From assembly GCA_024229515.1 (NCBI GenBank), contig JAAESI010000246.1:1-64000 (forward strand): 64,000 nucleotides of DNA, written 5' to 3'. The position numbers and the translations under genes are program-made. The first letter of the stretch is position 1; every line of letters starts with the position of its first letter. The notes beneath the pieces are model-generated. The model saw nothing but the letters and a program-made list of their open reading frames with translations, did no database searches and was not told the origin of the DNA. Shown here piece after piece: positions 8,429 through 15,520 of this stretch. Source of the stretch: Pseudomonadota bacterium. GTDB taxonomy: Bacteria; Myxococcota_A; UBA796; UBA9615.

Positions 8429-9001
8429 CTAGGGGAGAATCCGGACCTTCGTTCCCACTTTGGTGTGGGGCCACAGTTCGTCGATCACCGCGTTGTCGGC
8501 GGCGACGCAGCCGAGGGTCCAGTCCGACGATCCGCCCATGCCGTGGATCTCGATCAGTCCACCGAGATCGGAGTACTGCGGCGGGGTGGAGCCCTTGGTG
8601 TGGGCGTCGTCGATCTTCTTCTTGGTGGCAGCGTCGATGATGCCTGCTTCGAGCCCCCGGGCAGCGTCCGCGGGGTCGGGGTAGTTGATGAGAAACGCCT
8701 TGTAGTACTGAGACTTGGGGATGAGGCGGGTGATGGTGAAGGAGCCTTCGGGGGTCTTGCCGTCGCCCTGCCGCTCCTTGTCCCCCTCGGGGGCAAAGCC
8801 GAGACCGATTCGGTACGAGCGCACGATGTGGCCGTCGGGACCGGGGGGCGAGACCACCTCCATCCGGCGGTCGGCCTTGCGCACGACCAGCTCGAAGCCC
8901 TTCTCGTTGATGTTGGACCAGCCGACCTCGTCCTCGGCGAGCCCGGGGGCCGCGACGAGGAGCAGGACGAGGGAGAACAGGGCGGTGCCGATGCGAGCCA
9001 T
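8429..9001 (-). CDS. L,D-transpeptidase (YkuD domain), periplasmic
   Basis: This 190-residue protein begins MARIGTALFSLVLLLVAAPG, a Sec signal. The YkuD catalytic motif is intact: HGMGGSSDWTLGCVA supplies the histidine and the nucleophilic cysteine, and GDGKTPEGSFTI is the usual substrate-groove segment. Such enzymes make 3-3 peptidoglycan cross-links or attach proteins to peptidoglycan in the periplasm. Many single-domain relatives also occur in Myxococcota. The ATG at 9001 was chosen because it opens the signal peptide; the upstream extension is proline/arginine-rich. It is transcribed divergently from the thioredoxin-like gene at 9120. Confidence 0.88.
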   Translation of the reverse strand: MARIGTALFSLVLLLVAAPGLAEDEVGWSNINEKGFELVVRKADRRMEVVSPPGPDGHIVRSYRIGLGFAPEGDKERQGDGKTPEGSFTITRLIPKSQYYKAFLINYPDPADAARGLEAGIIDAATKKKIDDAHTKGSTPPQYSDLGGLIEIHGMGGSSDWTLGCVAADNAVIDELWPHTKVGTKVRILP

Positions 9002-9119
9002 GTGGATGAGACACCGCCAGGGGGGGGAAGGTTCCACGGCTGGACCGCTCGCCGGGTCCTGACCGGCCCGGGGTGGCATTTCGCATGCGAACCGCCGGGG
9101 CTCCGCCTACGTTGTTCTC

Positions 9120-10232
9120 ATGGTCGATGGGATCACGTGCCCCGCTTGCGGGAAGGAACAGGCCGCCGCCACGGACTGCCGGGGCTGCGGAATCGTGTTC
9201 GCTCGCTACGGCGAGGCGCGCAGCCTGTTCACCGCGCGGCGCACCCCCACAAAGGGTCCCCGGTCGCCCCGCTCGGCGCTGACGGAGCTCCGGCCGAGCT
9301 GGCGCGTGGTGCTGCTGGCGATGGGCTTCGGCCTGATCGGCGGGTACGCGATCTGGTTCGATGGCGAGCCGGAGCCGACCGCCCCGACGACGGTGACGGT
9401 TCAGACCCCCGCGGCCGAAGCCGCTCCCGCCTCGGACCCGGTCTCCGCCGAGGCCGCCCCCGGACTGACGGCGGACCAGCTGCGCTGGGGCCTCGTGGAC
9501 GAGTGGACGACGCCCGGTGAACGCGCCAATCCCGGGCCAGATGGACCATCTGGACGCCAGGTGGCGGACGAACGCGCCAATCCCGGGCCACATGACCCAT
9601 CTGAACGCCAGGTGGCGGACGAACGCGCCAATCCCGGGCCACATGACTCATCTGGCCCCCGTTTGACCGACTCCCCCCGGTCGCCCCGGGGTGAAACCAC
9701 CGCCGACTACGCCGCCCGCGGTGGCGGCAGCCCCAACGAGCGGTTCGACCCGGTGGGAGGCCGCGGTTGGTACGAGGGGCTCGACGGCTACGAGCGAGCA
9801 CTGGACGAACGCGACCGCTACGACAAGACGCTGGTCGTCTACTTCCATGCTCCCTGGTGCAACTGGTGCGCGCGCTTCCGGCGCGAGTACCTGAGCCACC
9901 CGGACATGAAGGCGTTCCTGGACCGCACGGTCCGGGTCCACATCGATCCGGAGAACTCGGACGCCGAGGCCGAGCTCGCGACGATGTTCGGCGTGCGCGC
10001 GTTCCCCAGCTTCTACGTCGTGCCCGCGGGCACGGAGCGTCCCGAGCGGCTCCATCCGTTCCTCGGCGACGTCGAGTTGAGCCCGGAGGAGTTCGCCTCC
10101 CGCGCCGCCTACGTGGCCCGCGGGGTGGTGTTCCCGTACGACGAGCCCGACGTGCTGAGTTTCGATGGGTTGAAGCCGCTGCACTACGACATGCGGCGCT
10201 CCCGGCGGACCGGACGGCAGAGCCGGCGCTGA
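9120..10232 (+). CDS. Membrane-anchored thioredoxin-like protein with N-terminal zinc ribbon
   Basis: This 370-residue protein has four parts. Residues 7-23 hold two Cys pairs (CPAC and CRGC) that fit a small zinc ribbon. A single membrane segment follows (VVLLAMGFGLIGGYAIWF, about 62-79). Residues about 134-180 are three 17-residue repeats of the type ERANPGPHDPSERQVAD, encoded by a 51-bp tandem DNA repeat. The C-terminus is a thioredoxin fold with VVYFHAPWCNWCARF; C247 and C250 form the CxxC redox site, and AFPSFYVV supplies the cis-proline. It probably acts as a periplasmic thiol reductant or heat-stress-like DUF255-style reductase. The combination of zinc ribbon, spacer repeat and thioredoxin is unusual. 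Confidence 0.8.
   Translation: MVDGITCPACGKEQAAATDCRGCGIVFARYGEARSLFTARRTPTKGPRSPRSALTELRPSWRVVLLAMGFGLIGGYAIWFDGEPEPTAPTTVTVQTPAAEAAPASDPVSAEAAPGLTADQLRWGLVDEWTTPGERANPGPDGPSGRQVADERANPGPHDPSERQVADERANPGPHDSSGPRLTDSPRSPRGETTADYAARGGGSPNERFDPVGGRGWYEGLDGYERALDERDRYDKTLVVYFHAPWCNWCARFRREYLSHPDMKAFLDRTVRVHIDPENSDAEAELATMFGVRAFPSFYVVPAGTERPERLHPFLGDVELSPEEFASRAAYVARGVVFPYDEPDVLSFDGLKPLHYDMRRSRRTGRQSRR
9519..9658 (+). repeat. 51-bp tandem repeat encoding the linker of the thioredoxin-like protein
   Basis: Copies start at 9519, 9570 and 9621, exactly 51 bases apart; the third decays after 37 bases. Each begins GAACGCGCCAATCCCGGGCC. The first copy contains a perfect dyad CCAGATGG-A-CCATCTGG, and the unit junction has TGGCG and CGCCA arms around eight bases. 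Period length and the CCA-AT-GAC-AT core match the unrelated-looking array at 11533-11999. Confidence 0.85.
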
Positions 10233-10306
10233 GCCGACGCGAGGTGACTCGCGGAGCACCCTGGGTACACTGTCGAACCCGCGACCCTGAACCCAAGGTG
10301 CAGCAA

Positions 10307-11530
10307 GTGTCCACGAGCAAGACCACGACCGATGTGAACGAGAAGCAGGCCGCCGTTCAGGCCCTTCTGGATGCGCCTCCCAGCGAGATCCACAGCCTCG
10401 AATCCATCCTCGCCAAGCTCCCCGAAGCCGATCGCAAGGAGGCGATGCGCATCCTCTACGGCACGCTGCCGGAGACGCTGCCCATCCCCGCCGCGACGAA
10501 GGCGTTCGCCGACAAGCGCAACTTCGACGTCGCCGCCTACAAGTTCCACGCCGCCGCCGAGCAGCGTCGGGCCGCGCGGATCGTGCGCGTCGGCGTCATC
10601 CAGAACCAGATCGTCGAGTCGACCTCGTCGCCGGTGGAGACGCAGTTCCAGGCGCTCCTGGCCCGCACCACGGAGATGATCGAGGCGGCCGGCCAGATGG
10701 GCGTCAACGTGCTCGGCCTGCAGGAAGCCTGGACGATGCCGTTCGCCTTCTGCACTCGGGAGAAGCAGCCCTGGCTGGAGTTCGCCGAGGAGGTCGACGG
10801 CCCGTCGACGCAGGCGCTGTCGGTGCTCGCCAAGAAGCACAACATGGTCATCGTCTCGCCCATCCTGGAGCGCGACGGGGCGCATGGCGGGACGATCCAC
10901 AACACCGCGGTCATCATCGGCAACCGCGGCAACGTCATCGGCAAGCACCGCAAGAACCACATCCCCCGCGTCGGCGACTTCAACGAGTCGACCTACTACA
11001 TGGAGGGCGAGGACGGGCACCCGGTGTTTGCGACCGAGTTCGGCAACGTCGCGGTCAACATCTGCTACGGCCGGCACCACCCCCTGAACTGGCTGATGTT
11101 CGGCATCAACGGCGCGGAGATCGTGTTCAACCCGTCCGCCACGGTCGGCGCCCTGTCCGAGCCGCTGTGGCCCGTCGAGGCGCGCTGCGCGTCCATCGCG
11201 AACAACTACTTCGTCGCCGGCATCAACCGCATCGGCACCGAGACGTTCCCCAACGCCTTCACCTCCGGCAACGGCCAGGCGTCGCACAACGACTTCGGCC
11301 ACTTCTACGGTTCGTCGTACGTCGGCGCCCCCAACGGTTCGCGCACCCCCGGGCTGTCGCGCATCAAGGACGGCCTGTTGGTGTCCGAGATCGACCTGAA
11401 CCACTGCCGGCAGGTCAAAGATGTCTGGGGCTTCCAGATGACCGGGCGGCTCGAGGAGTACGCCAACGCGCTCGCCGAGGCTGCGAAGCTGGGGTTCGAG
11501 CCGCAGATCATTCACGACACCGGCGAGTAG
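10307..11530 (+). CDS. Beta-ureidopropionase (N-carbamoyl-beta-alanine amidohydrolase), animal-type
   Basis: This 407-residue nitrilase-superfamily enzyme hydrolyses N-carbamoyl-beta-alanine to beta-alanine, ammonia and CO2, the last step of reductive pyrimidine catabolism, in the cytoplasm. Long blocks match my memory of vertebrate UPB1 almost word for word: LQEAWTMPFAFCTREK, RKNHIPRVGDFNESTYYMEG, VNICYGRHHPLNWLM and YGSSYVGAP. Even the N-terminal KLPEADRKEAMRILYG helix, specific to that family, is present. The catalytic triad fits E140, K216 and C253. GTG 10307 has AAGG eight bases upstream; GTG 10298 is an alternative start. No dihydropyrimidinase or dihydropyrimidine dehydrogenase lies nearby. 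It sits between two repeat arrays. Confidence 0.93.
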   Translation: MSTSKTTTDVNEKQAAVQALLDAPPSEIHSLESILAKLPEADRKEAMRILYGTLPETLPIPAATKAFADKRNFDVAAYKFHAAAEQRRAARIVRVGVIQNQIVESTSSPVETQFQALLARTTEMIEAAGQMGVNVLGLQEAWTMPFAFCTREKQPWLEFAEEVDGPSTQALSVLAKKHNMVIVSPILERDGAHGGTIHNTAVIIGNRGNVIGKHRKNHIPRVGDFNESTYYMEGEDGHPVFATEFGNVAVNICYGRHHPLNWLMFGINGAEIVFNPSATVGALSEPLWPVEARCASIANNYFVAGINRIGTETFPNAFTSGNGQASHNDFGHFYGSSYVGAPNGSRTPGLSRIKDGLLVSEIDLNHCRQVKDVWGFQMTGRLEEYANALAEAAKLGFEPQIIHDTGE

Positions 11531-11532
11531 AA

Positions 11533-11999
11533 GCGCCGCCAGGGCGCTCGCCGCTCGCCCACATCGGCGATGTCCGCCGGGACTGAGCGCTGCGGCGCTC
11601 GCTACTCCGCCACATCGACGATGTCCGCCTGGTCTGAGCGCTGCGGCGCTCGCTACTCCGCCACATCGACGATGCTCGCCTGGTCTGAGCGCGTGGGCGC
11701 TCGCCGCTCCCCCACATCGACGATGTTCGCGAGGTCTGAGCGCTGCGGCGCTCGCTACTCGGCCACATCGACGATGTCCGCCTGGTCTGAGCGCGTGGGC
11801 GCTCGCTGCTCCCCCACATCGACGATGTTCGCGAGGTCTGAGCGCTGCGGCGCTCGCTACTCGGCCACATCGACAATGTCCGCCTGGTCTGAGCGCGTGG
11901 GCGCTCGCCGCTCGCCCACATCGGCGATGTCCGTCCGGACTGAGCGCTGCGGCGCTCGCTACTCCGCCACATCGGCGATGTCCGCCAGGACTGGCGCTC
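11533..11999 (+). repeat. Intergenic array of about nine 51-bp tandem repeats with two dyads per unit
   Basis: This fills the only long gene-free gap (11531-12002). The core CCACATCG recurs at 11559, 11610, 11661, 11712, 11763, 11814, 11865, 11916 and 11967, always 51 bases apart. Each full unit carries ACATCG-N-CGATGT (broken only in the copy at 11865) and the hairpin GAGCGC-N4-GCGCTC, whose loop alternates between TGCG and GTGG while the arms stay fixed. Two subtypes alternate through the middle, giving a 102-bp higher-order repeat. The frames translate as 17-residue repeats on both strands, but without ribosome sites. Confidence 0.9.
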
Positions 12000-12002
12000 C
12001 GC

Positions 12003-13247
12003 CTACGCCTCCTTCGGCAACACGTTCCGCCACAAGAAAATCCAGGCCGTCATCGACTCCAACCGCCCATCCACCTCCCGAGCCGGCCGAACCGCCGCCG
12101 CGTGCAGCCCCAACCAGAGAATCCGCCGAAGCTCCGTAAGCGCCGGCCCCAGCAGCGGCTGCTCCAACAGCGTGTGCCCATGCAGCACCGACGTTGCCAA
12201 CTGACACCCCACCCGACCCTGATGCTGTGCCATGCCGCGCCCCCAGCCGGTCTCCGCGCTCGGGTCCTCGACGAGCCCGCGCGCCGTCTCCGCCCCCCAC
12301 TCGATCGCCGCCCGGTACGCCGACCCCGGCGGGTGCGTGCGCTCCAACTCGGGCAGCTCCGCCTCCAGCGTCTCCGCCACCGACGCCAACCACGCCCCGT
12401 CCCCGGCGCCCGGACTCAGCCCCATCGCCGACTCGGCATCCATGAGCACCTCGACCGGGTCGAACGACTTGCTCAGGCTCGCCACCGTGCCCCGCATCCA
12501 GTTCACGTAGTCGTCCCGCGGCAAGCTCCGCTCGGCGTCGATCTTCACGGTGTCCGGCACACACCAGACCCGCACGAAGCCGGCCCGGAGGTTCGCCCAG
12601 GACTGGGGATCCGCGTGCAACGGCGCCCCCGAGGTGGCGTACCGCTCCATGCAGGCGCACTCGGACCGCAACGACGCGTGCCACTCCTCCCCGCAGGCCA
12701 CCAGCACCGCCGGAAACGCCCGACACCCCAGCGGCTTCGCCTCGGCCCCGCCCGCGGCGTGGACCGCACACCGACCGTCGTCCTCCAGGAACGCACAGCC
12801 GCCGTCGACCTCGACCACGTTCAGCGGCCCCTCGGGCGCCTCGTCGAACGCCGGGTAGAAGACATCGTCCAGGGGCACCGGCCCCTCCCAACGATCCTTC
12901 ATCACCGCCCGGATCCGCGCCGCGTCCTCCGACGTCGTCGGCATGTGGTGGTAGCTCGCGCAGCACGCCCCCGAACCGTCGCAGTGCGCCTTCAGCATCG
13001 GCAGGTGCAGCGGCCGCGTGCCGTCCGCCGGGATCACCGGCCGACCGATCAGCTGACCCTGCAGCGGCTGCCCGCCCTCGGTCCGCGCAATGGGAACCGG
13101 TTCGGCGCGTAGTCCCGCCGTCGAGGTGCCTGGCGACCGCTCGATCGCTGCCGACCCGTCGGCGGGATGCACGAACTCCTTCAGTTCGCCGTCCCACCAC
13201 GCTCGACGCACCAATCCCAGGCCGCTGCCACCTCGTTCAAAAGCCAT
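12003..13247 (-). CDS. YkgJ-type Cys-cluster protein
   Basis: This 414-residue cytoplasmic protein contains the Zn/Fe-chelating Cys cluster of the YkgJ/FliB-like family: CDGSGACCASYH, then GGCAFLEDDGRCAVH and GCRAFPAVLVACGEEWH, with CACMERY further on. Related proteins include flagellin lysine N-methylase, but no flagellar gene is nearby, so the substrate is unknown. The C-terminal half (about 230-414) is alpha-helical with no motif I know. The ATG at 13247 is the first usable start and faces the cation exchanger gene across 48 bases. The stop lies directly against the end of the 51-bp repeat array. Confidence 0.8.
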   Translation of the reverse strand: MAFERGGSGLGLVRRAWWDGELKEFVHPADGSAAIERSPGTSTAGLRAEPVPIARTEGGQPLQGQLIGRPVIPADGTRPLHLPMLKAHCDGSGACCASYHHMPTTSEDAARIRAVMKDRWEGPVPLDDVFYPAFDEAPEGPLNVVEVDGGCAFLEDDGRCAVHAAGGAEAKPLGCRAFPAVLVACGEEWHASLRSECACMERYATSGAPLHADPQSWANLRAGFVRVWCVPDTVKIDAERSLPRDDYVNWMRGTVASLSKSFDPVEVLMDAESAMGLSPGAGDGAWLASVAETLEAELPELERTHPPGSAYRAAIEWGAETARGLVEDPSAETGWGRGMAQHQGRVGCQLATSVLHGHTLLEQPLLGPALTELRRILWLGLHAAAVRPAREVDGRLESMTAWIFLWRNVLPKEA

Positions 13248-13295
13248 GCTCGGACTCTGCTATATCGCCGGTCCGTCGGAAAGGACGACACGACA

Positions 13296-14474
13296 GTGGG
13301 CAACTTGATTTGGCTGATCTCCGCGTTCCTCGGACCGTTGATTTGGCTGATCCCCCACTTCATGGGCTTCGGCCACGACCTCAGCCCCGGCATGCAGTCG
13401 CTGCTGTCCGGCCTGAGCATCGTCAGCGCCGCCTTCCTCCTCAGCTGGGCCACCGAACTGAGCGAGGAGTACGTCCCGCCGTCCTTCGCCCTCATCATCC
13501 TCGCCCTCATCTCCGTGCTCCCCGAGTACGCCGTCGACATGCACTTCGCCTGGCAGGCCGGCAAGGACCCCACCTACAAAGCCTTCGCCGTCGCCAACAT
13601 GACCGGCGCCAACCGGCTCCTCATCGGAGTCGGCTGGTCGATGCTCGTCTTCGTCCTGTTCTTCCGAACCAGACAGAAGACGCTCGAGGTCCATCCCTCC
13701 CAACGGCTGGAGCTCGGCTTCCTCCTCCTGGCCACCGTCTACTCGCTGGTTCTGCCGATCAAAGAGACCCTGACGCTGGCCGACACCGGCGTCTTCTTCG
13801 CCATCTTCGGCCTCTACGTCTGGCGCGCCCTCAAGACCGAGCATGAGGAGCACCCCCTCGTCGGCCCCGCCCTGTGGATGGACGAGCGCATGGGCAAGGC
13901 CGGCAAGCTGTCCGTCATCGCCTTTTTCGGCGTCTACGCCTGCGGCGCCATCTGGTTCGGCGCCGAGCCCTTCGCCGAAGGCCTCGTCGAGGTCGGCCGC
14001 GACTGGCAGATCGACGAGTTCATCCTCATCCAGCTCGTCGCCCCCCTGGCGTCCGAATCGCCCGAGTTCATCGTCGCCATCCTGTTCGTCATCCGGCACC
14101 GAGCCTCCACCGCGCTGGGCGCGCTGGTCAGCTCCAAGGTCAACCAGTGGACGCTGCTGGTGGGCGCGATTCCAATCGTCTACTCGCTGTCCCGCGGTGA
14201 AATCTCGACCCTCGATCTGGCCGCGCGCCCCCGCGAGGAGCTGCTCCTGACGGCCGCGCAGTCGCTGTTCGCGATCGTCCTGCTGTCGAACCTCCGCTTC
14301 ACCCTCATGGAGGCCGTCGGGCTCTTCGTGCTGTTCGTGGTGCCGTGGTTCTTCCCCGGCGAAGGAAGCCACTACATCTTCAGCGCCATCTACTTCGTGC
14401 TCGCCTTCATCTGGGCCTTCAAGGACGAGGACAGCAGGCGCGGTGTCGGACGCCTGCTGCGGCTCCGCGGATGA
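13296..14474 (+). CDS. Ca2+/cation antiporter (CaCA/Na_Ca_ex family)
   Basis: This 392-residue inner-membrane protein has about ten hydrophobic segments. The two inverted alpha repeats of cation exchangers are visible: ISVLPEYAVDMHFAWQ with NMTGANRLLIGVGWS in the first half, and PLASESPEFIVAILFVIRHR with SSKVNQWTLLVGAIP in the second. The acidic residues in LPEYAVD and SESPEF are the expected ion ligands. An acidic/basic cytoplasmic loop (RALKTEHEEHPL) separates the halves. GTG 13296 was chosen because it starts the first membrane helix and has AAGGA upstream. It overlaps the next gene by four bases (ATGA). Confidence 0.87.
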   Translation: MGNLIWLISAFLGPLIWLIPHFMGFGHDLSPGMQSLLSGLSIVSAAFLLSWATELSEEYVPPSFALIILALISVLPEYAVDMHFAWQAGKDPTYKAFAVANMTGANRLLIGVGWSMLVFVLFFRTRQKTLEVHPSQRLELGFLLLATVYSLVLPIKETLTLADTGVFFAIFGLYVWRALKTEHEEHPLVGPALWMDERMGKAGKLSVIAFFGVYACGAIWFGAEPFAEGLVEVGRDWQIDEFILIQLVAPLASESPEFIVAILFVIRHRASTALGALVSSKVNQWTLLVGAIPIVYSLSRGEISTLDLAARPREELLLTAAQSLFAIVLLSNLRFTLMEAVGLFVLFVVPWFFPGEGSHYIFSAIYFVLAFIWAFKDEDSRRGVGRLLRLRG

Positions 14475-14743
14475 GAACCCTGCTGGCCGCCCTGCTCCTG
14501 AGCGTGGGGGCATGCGGACCCAACCCCGACCCCGAGGCTGCCCCCACCCCCGCCCCGGACGTCCAGACGGTCTGCTGCGACGAGTGCAAATTGGCCGCCT
14601 CGACCGACCCCTCGGCGATGAACCTGGACCTGGTTCCGTGCGTCGATTATCGGCGCCATACGGTCAACGGGGAGCCCGCGCTGAGCGAGGCTTGTGCGGC
14701 CTGGTTTTCCGAACACCCCGCAATGGTGCAAGACTGCCGCTGA
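14471..14743 (+). CDS. Small Cys-rich lipoprotein
   Basis: A 90-residue protein begins MRTLLAALLLSVGACGP, where SVGAC is a good lipobox. The mature part is short, with a Pro/Ala linker followed by CCDECKLAAS, CVDYRRH, CAAWF and a C-terminal DC, so disulfides or metal binding are likely. No family is recognised. Its ATG overlaps the exchanger stop (ATGA), and the FHA gene follows after 12 bases, so it lies in the same operon. Confidence 0.75.
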   Translation: MRTLLAALLLSVGACGPNPDPEAAPTPAPDVQTVCCDECKLAASTDPSAMNLDLVPCVDYRRHTVNGEPALSEACAAWFSEHPAMVQDCR

Positions 14744-14755
14744 GGTTGGGATCTG

Positions 14756-15520
14756 ATGGCGCGTTTGGACCTGTATCGAGATGGTCGGTGGGTGAAGTCG
14801 CTTCCGCTGGGGGAGCGGACGTACCTCGTCGGCCGTGACCCCGCCTGCGACCTCGTGCTCAGCGACACGCTGGTCTCCCGGCGGCACTTCCAGCTCATGT
14901 GGCAGGGCACCGAGTACATGCTCAAAGACCTGGACACCGGCAACGGCACCCTGGTCAACGGCGTACGCGAGTTCAGCAAGATCATGCGCGTCGCCTCCAC
15001 CCTGCAGGTCGGCGCCGAGATGATGCTGTTCGACCCCGAGGCCGACGGCGACGAGACCCCCGACGGCGACGAGCTCCCCGAGTGGGCGTTGTCGATCGTC
15101 GACGAGGACGACGACAGCCTCCCCGTCACCGCCCACGTCGCCCCCGCCGAGCTGCACCGCATGCAAGCCAAGGTGCGCGCCCGCCAGCGGCCTCACCTCG
15201 TCGTGCGCAGCGGCGGCGGCAGCACCCTCGACATCCACCCCCTCGACATCCACCCCCTCGACACCAAGGTGACGCCCATCGGGTTCGGCCCGGTGCGGAT
15301 TTCGCTGGGCAGCTCGCCCAAGGGCCGGGAGCAGGTGCTCGCCAAGGCGACCAAGCTCGACGACGGCACCGTCCGGATCAAAGCCAAGGGGCTCTTCGGC
15401 AAGTTCGAGCACGGCGGCAAGAGCAAGAAGGACGTCACCCTGAAATCGGGCGGCCAGGTCGTCATCGCAGGGGCCACGCTGGAGTACCATGCCGGTCTCG
15501 AAGGCGGAGACGGATCCTGA
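14756..15520 (+). CDS. FHA-domain protein
   Basis: This 254-residue cytoplasmic protein has an N-terminal FHA domain with the expected pattern: YLVGRDPACDLVLSD, VSRRHFQLMW and DLDTGNGTLVNG. FHA domains bind phosphothreonine. A long acidic linker (DPEADGDETPDGDELPEW) follows, then a C-terminal all-beta region with VTPIGFGPVRISLG and IAGATLEYHAG that may be a degenerate second FHA-like fold. Residues near 160 repeat DIHPL twice, from a 15-base tandem duplication at about 15229-15258. It lies between two lipoprotein genes, suggesting signalling tied to the envelope. No kinase is encoded in the window. Confidence 0.85.
   Translation: MARLDLYRDGRWVKSLPLGERTYLVGRDPACDLVLSDTLVSRRHFQLMWQGTEYMLKDLDTGNGTLVNGVREFSKIMRVASTLQVGAEMMLFDPEADGDETPDGDELPEWALSIVDEDDDSLPVTAHVAPAELHRMQAKVRARQRPHLVVRSGGGSTLDIHPLDIHPLDTKVTPIGFGPVRISLGSSPKGREQVLAKATKLDDGTVRIKAKGLFGKFEHGGKSKKDVTLKSGGQVVIAGATLEYHAGLEGGDGS

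Noticed and set aside
11533..11999. CRISPR array
   Set aside because: Copies are contiguous with no unique spacers, the unit is 51 bases with two dyads, and no cas genes are nearby.
11508..12139. Open frames on both strands across the 51-bp array, giving 17-residue repeat proteins
   Set aside because: They arise because 51 is divisible by three and the unit lacks stops. There is no ribosome site, they overlap the YkgJ-type gene, and both strands are equally open.
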